Positions 14,998 to 18,565 of a stretch of DNA of 18,565 bases are shown in pieces. The notes under the pieces are model-generated. The model was not told the DNA's origin and did not search any database. It saw nothing but the letters and a program-made list of their open reading frames with translations. Numbering within the stretch: the first letter of the stretch is position 1; each line of letters begins with the position of its first letter. The DNA is taken from assembly GCA_047632015.1 (NCBI GenBank), contig JBLIBC010000020.1:1-18565 (forward strand), written 5' to 3'. A program made the translations under genes and the position numbers. This stretch comes from JBLIAZ01 sp047632015. GTDB taxonomy: Bacteria > Bacteroidota > Bacteroidia > Flavobacteriales_C > GCA-002722245.

Positions 14998-16209
14998 ATG
15001 GGTATTCAATATCTTGAACAAGTAAATGCTTTCGCTCTTAGCGTGGTGATTATGACGTTTTTGCTAATTGGCGAATACTTGTTCAGTTTAGCATTAAAGA
15101 AAAAAGTATTCAGTTTTTCAGACACAATCACGAATGCAGCTTGTGGAATTATTGAAAGAGGAATTTACATTCTTTTTGCATTCGCGTATTTTGGAGCGTT
15201 TGACTTTGTTTATCAGTTCAGGTTAATGACCATTGAAAAGACTTGGTGGAGCTTTATTATTTTGTTTGTAGCGGTTGATTTTTTGTGGTACTTGTACCAT
15301 ATAAGTGGGCATTTAATAAATATTTTTTGGGCTGCTCACATTACACATCATCAAAGTGAGGAGTACAATTTATCTTTGTCGTTTAGGGTGTCATCTCCAC
15401 AATTATTTATTCGTGTGTTTTTTTGGATGGTTCTTCCGTTTTTAGGATTTGACCCTTTAGTTACTATTCTTGTGATAGGAGGAAATGCTGCCTATCAGTT
15501 TTTTATTCATACCAAGCTGATAGGAAAACTGGGTTTTTTAGAGCATATATTGATTACACCCTCACATCACAGAGTGCATCATGGAAAAAACCCAAAGTAC
15601 ATTGATAAAAATTATGGTGGAATTTTTGTGATTTGGGACAAAATGTTTGGAACATTTCAAGAAGAGGAGGAAGAGGTAGAGTATGGAATAACTAAAGCCT
15701 TGAATAGTTATAACCCAATGACCGCATGGTTTCACTATTATGGTGATTTGTACGGCGCTAGTAAGTTAGAAAAGGGTTTAACAAACAAAATAAAAATTTG
15801 GTTTACTGGTCCTGAAACATTGGAAAAATATTACAATTCAATTCCTGAACATCAGTACAAGCCTAATACCTTAAATAGATCCTTAAAATGGTATTTAGCG
15901 ATTCAGTTTTGTATGCTTTGCGCATTGTGCCTTGCCATGTTCAAATGGTATGGTAATTTAATCTATACCAATACTTTAATTATATTAATAGCATACTGTA
16001 TTTTTTCAGGTGTTAGTATCAGTGCCGTGCTTGAAAATAAAAAGTACAGTGTTTATCTTGAATTCACTAGAATAGCATTAACTATGGTAGTTATTGCAAG
16101 CTTGACCTTGTTGTTTAACAATCTAATTTATTTAGTCTTAGCAGGAGTTTATGCTTTGGTGTTTTTAGGTTGGTTGTTTAAGCTAAAAGGTAAGTTGTTG
16201 AACTATTAA
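14998..16209 (+). CDS. Sterol desaturase / fatty acid hydroxylase family membrane protein
   Basis: A 403-residue membrane-bound di-iron oxygenase. Numbered from ATG 14998, the three histidine clusters are HISGH (101-105), HITHH (114-118) and HHRVHH (190-195), which together bind two irons. Hydrophobic segments lie in the N-terminal half (about residues 9-30, 47-66, 80-97) and around 140-165. An unusual C-terminal extension of about 100 residues carries three or four more membrane segments (about 300-395). The family hydroxylates or desaturates lipids such as sterols, carotenoids, fatty acyl chains or alkylglycerols; the substrate here is unknown. The frame stays open to a TTG at 14965 (11 more residues), but ATG 14998 gives the usual hydrophobic N-terminus and leaves the -7 element non-coding. 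ettA follows after 37 bases. Confidence 0.85.
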   Translation: MGIQYLEQVNAFALSVVIMTFLLIGEYLFSLALKKKVFSFSDTITNAACGIIERGIYILFAFAYFGAFDFVYQFRLMTIEKTWWSFIILFVAVDFLWYLYHISGHLINIFWAAHITHHQSEEYNLSLSFRVSSPQLFIRVFFWMVLPFLGFDPLVTILVIGGNAAYQFFIHTKLIGKLGFLEHILITPSHHRVHHGKNPKYIDKNYGGIFVIWDKMFGTFQEEEEEVEYGITKALNSYNPMTAWFHYYGDLYGASKLEKGLTNKIKIWFTGPETLEKYYNSIPEHQYKPNTLNRSLKWYLAIQFCMLCALCLAMFKWYGNLIYTNTLIILIAYCIFSGVSISAVLENKKYSVYLEFTRIALTMVVIASLTLLFNNLIYLVLAGVYALVFLGWLFKLKGKLLNY

Positions 16210-16246
16210 GTAATTGTTAACCCTCATCATTTAAAATTTAAATTAT

Positions 16247-17935
16247 ATGTCTGACGATAAGAAAGTAATATTTTCCATGTCTGGAGTTTCAAAAGTACTG
16301 CCAGAAGGAAAAACGATATTAAATAACATTTACTTGAGCTTTTTTTATGGAGCTAAAATTGGAATTTTAGGATTGAATGGTTCTGGAAAATCAACTTTGT
16401 TGAAAATAATTGCTGGGATCGATCCTAACTTTAGAGGTGATGTCGTGTTTTCTCCAGGGTATTCAGTTGGTTATTTGGAACAAGAGCCTGAATTGGACGA
16501 AACTAAAACGGTTAAAGAGATCATACAGGAAGGTGTGCAGGAAGTGGTAGACGCTTTAGCTGAGTACGAAGAAATTAACGAAAGTTTTGCTTTGCCGGAA
16601 ATACTTGACAGTCCGGATAAAATGGATAAGCTAATCAAGCGTCAGGAAAAAGTACAAGAGAAGCTGGATTTACTAGACGCATGGGATTTGGATAACAAAT
16701 TGGAGCGAGCAATGGATGCTTTAAGGTGTCCTGAAGGTGATGCTTCAGTTAAAGTACTATCAGGAGGTGAAAGAAGAAGAGTTGCTTTGTGCCGTTTGCT
16801 ACTAAAAGAGCCGGATGTTTTGTTGCTTGATGAGCCAACTAACCACCTAGATGCTGAGTCTGTTCAATGGTTGGAGGTGTTTTTATCACAATATAAAGGA
16901 ACCGTCATAGCGGTAACTCACGACAGGTATTTTCTGGATAATGTAGCTGGATGGATATTGGAATTAGACAGAGGTAAAGGAATTCCATGGAAAGGAAATT
17001 ACTCTTCGTGGTTGGATCAAAAGTCAAAACGATTAGCACAAGAAGAAAAAACAGAAAGTAAGCGAAGGAAAATTTTAGAACGTGAACTTGAGTGGTCTAA
17101 AATGGGAGTGAAGGGAAGAGGAACTAAATCCAAGGCACGTTTGGGTAATTATCAAAAAATGCTGGATGAAGATACTGGCGCTAAGCTAGAAAACTTACAA
17201 ATATTTATCCCACCTGGACCACGTTTAGGAAATGAGGTAATCGAGGCAGTTGGGGTAACGAAAGGCTTTGACGACAGGATATTGTATGAAGATTTAAATT
17301 TCAAATTACCACCTGCAGGAATCGTTGGTATTGTTGGGCCTAACGGTGCTGGTAAAACAACCTTGTTCCGGATGATCATGGGTGAGGAAAGTCCTGATAA
17401 AGGAGCTTTTAAAGTAGGAGAAACGGTTAAAGTGTCCTACGTTGATCAAAGTCACTCCGCTATATCTCCGGAAAAAACAGTGTACGATGTATTGTCTGAC
17501 GGATTGGATAACGTTGAGTTGGGAGGTAAAACCCTTAATTCAAGAGCTTACTGCAGTAAATTTAACTTCAATGGTGCTGATCAGGGTAAAAAATGCGAAG
17601 TATTGTCAGGAGGGGAAATAAACCGTTTACACTTAGCCTTAGCGCTAAAAGAAGGAGGGAATGTGTTGCTGCTGGATGAACCTACAAATGACATTGACAT
17701 CAATACCTTAAGGGCCTTGGAGGAAGCATTAGAGAACTTTGCAGGTTGTGCGGTAATTATTTCGCATGACAGGTGGTTTTTGGATAGAGTTTGTACTCAT
17801 ATTCTTGCCTTTGAGGGTGATTCAGTTATATACCCTTTCGAAGGAACTTATTCTGAATACGAAGAAAACCGCAAAAAGAGAATGGGTGATACAGGACCAA
17901 CTAGAATCAAATTTAAAAAGTTGATTAAAAGCTAA
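16247..17935 (+). CDS. ettA: ABC-F translation factor EttA (energy-dependent translational throttle)
   Basis: A soluble twin-ATPase of 562 residues that binds the ribosomal E site and gates the first peptide bond according to the ATP/ADP ratio. Domain 1 has Walker A GLNGSGKST (42-50), signature LSGGERRR (171-178) and Walker B VLLLDEPTNHLD with catalytic E196. The EttA-specific arm lies between Walker A and the signature (about 95-140). The charged linker or P-site tRNA interaction motif covers about 242-325, including KRRKILERELEW. Domain 2 has Walker A GPNGAGKTT (364-372), signature LSGGEINR (453-460) and Walker B VLLLDEPTNDID with E478. There are no membrane segments. Length and the arm separate it from Uup and YheS; antibiotic-resistance ABC-Fs usually have longer linkers. 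The stop codon overlaps that of the convergent CAP-domain gene. Confidence 0.95.
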   Translation: MSDDKKVIFSMSGVSKVLPEGKTILNNIYLSFFYGAKIGILGLNGSGKSTLLKIIAGIDPNFRGDVVFSPGYSVGYLEQEPELDETKTVKEIIQEGVQEVVDALAEYEEINESFALPEILDSPDKMDKLIKRQEKVQEKLDLLDAWDLDNKLERAMDALRCPEGDASVKVLSGGERRRVALCRLLLKEPDVLLLDEPTNHLDAESVQWLEVFLSQYKGTVIAVTHDRYFLDNVAGWILELDRGKGIPWKGNYSSWLDQKSKRLAQEEKTESKRRKILERELEWSKMGVKGRGTKSKARLGNYQKMLDEDTGAKLENLQIFIPPGPRLGNEVIEAVGVTKGFDDRILYEDLNFKLPPAGIVGIVGPNGAGKTTLFRMIMGEESPDKGAFKVGETVKVSYVDQSHSAISPEKTVYDVLSDGLDNVELGGKTLNSRAYCSKFNFNGADQGKKCEVLSGGEINRLHLALALKEGGNVLLLDEPTNDIDINTLRALEEALENFAGCAVIISHDRWFLDRVCTHILAFEGDSVIYPFEGTYSEYEENRKKRMGDTGPTRIKFKKLIKS

Positions 17936-18565
17936 TTTCTCATTCCTGCTGTCATGTATCCTCCCAAGATTACGACAAGCTTTATTTGGGGTATTTTTCT
18001 TTTGTGAAGGCTCTTGTAGTACCAATTAAGTTGAAGACCAAGGTCTTGGTAGGATTTGCTGTAAAGTGTTTTTTTTTGTTTTGACGTCAGGTTCTTCAGT
18101 AAAGATGCTGCGAATTCCTCGTAAGTGTAGGTGTGTATTCTAGGTGGCGTAATTGCTGGGTTTTTTAAATCTTTTTTCGTTCCATAGTACAATCCTAATA
18201 CGTTGTCTTTGTCATTTTTTACATGAAAAAACACTTTTCCTTTTTCGTAGTTAATAGCATTGTGCTGAGATACTACTGATGCTGTTAATCCCCCCTTGTA
18301 ACCAGCTAATTTTGCTTTGCTACTTAGTTTCTTGTTTATTTTAGTTTGAATTTTTACCACATTTTTAAAAGTCCTGAATTCCATTACGGACTGATTTTTT
18401 CTAGCCAATTGATGAAGCGCAGCGTTAAATTTCAAAGTGTCTAATTTTCGATTTGTCCTTTCTTTATTGATTAATCGGAAAACTGTTTCATTTAACAACG
18501 CGTGATCAGTGCTTTCGAAAACCAAGGATTCACTTGAGCTAGAGTCACTGCTTGAACCCCGCATC
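17932..18565 (-). CDS. CAP (SCP/PR1-like) domain protein, N-terminus cut by window edge
   Basis: The frame is open to the right edge, and about 210 residues are visible. After a Ser-rich linker (GSSSDSSSSES) comes LLNETVFRLINKERTNRKLDTLKFNAALHQLARKNQ, split here by residues but matching the CAP opening 'xLNxxRxxxGLxxLxxxxxLxxxAxxhs'. Near the end, YQDLGLQLNWYY followed by IKLVVILGG matches the 'xxIGVGxxx...yyvtqxFG' strands. The usual His residues and the GENI motif of catalytic-looking CAP proteins are not evident, so this is a divergent member. A Met lies at the very edge (18564), but the poly-Ser stretch suggests a linker after a signal peptide or lipoprotein anchor encoded outside the window, so the true start is probably further right. 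CAP proteins are usually secreted; no function is assigned here. Confidence 0.7.
   Translation of the reverse strand, partial: MRGSSSDSSSSESLVFESTDHALLNETVFRLINKERTNRKLDTLKFNAALHQLARKNQSVMEFRTFKNVVKIQTKINKKLSSKAKLAGYKGGLTASVVSQHNAINYEKGKVFFHVKNDKDNVLGLYYGTKKDLKNPAITPPRIHTYTYEEFAASLLKNLTSKQKKTLYSKSYQDLGLQLNWYYKSLHKRKIPQIKLVVILGGYMTAGMRN

Noticed and set aside
16247..17935. Antibiotic-resistance ABC-F protein
   Set aside because: The arm insertion, linker length and signature motifs fit the housekeeping factor EttA; no regulatory leader peptide is seen upstream.

Overview
The window looks like an ordinary chromosomal stretch from an AT-rich member of the Bacteroidota, most likely order Flavobacteriales. 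The evidence is a DUF4294 protein, a TamA-like outer-membrane protein anchored as a lipoprotein, a small protein resembling the sorting domain of the type IX secretion system (T9SS), the -7 promoter motif TAnnTTTG in front of several genes, and little sign of Shine-Dalgarno sites. I see no tRNA, rRNA, insertion sequence, prophage, CRISPR array or long repeat. No intergenic gap exceeds about 115 bases, so coding density is very high.

Layout. 1-372 (-): N-terminal part of an FAD-dependent dehydrogenase running off the left edge. 484-1853 (+): hisF-hisIE, two late and early steps of histidine synthesis, cut off from the rest of the pathway. 1930-9053 (-): a run of five genes, in transcription order a SpoU/TrmH-type RNA methyltransferase, a polysaccharide flippase, mfd (transcription-repair coupling factor), a secreted DUF4294 protein, and HMG-CoA lyase. 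9145-11770 (+): a tamL-like BamA-superfamily lipoprotein and a very small exported protein. 11841-14885 (-): a compact four-gene cluster, in transcription order a 3'-5' exonuclease of RNase D/WRN type, a CCA tRNA nucleotidyltransferase, a pRiA4b ORF-3-like acidic protein, and type II dehydroquinase (aroQ). 14998-17935 (+): a sterol-desaturase-family membrane hydroxylase and the ABC-F translation factor ettA. 17932-18565 (-): a CAP-domain protein entering from the right edge; its stop codon overlaps the ettA stop.

How the genes fit together. Most are housekeeping genes: amino-acid and aromatic biosynthesis (hisF, hisIE, aroQ), RNA maturation and modification (exonuclease, cca, SpoU methylase), transcription-coupled repair (mfd), translation (ettA) and envelope biogenesis (flippase, tamL, DUF4294). 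The exonuclease-cca neighbourhood makes sense as a tRNA 3'-end processing pair, but that link is inference. I found no convincing new multi-gene system. The most interesting item is the 101-residue exported protein after tamL, which looks like a T9SS type A sorting domain with no cargo attached.
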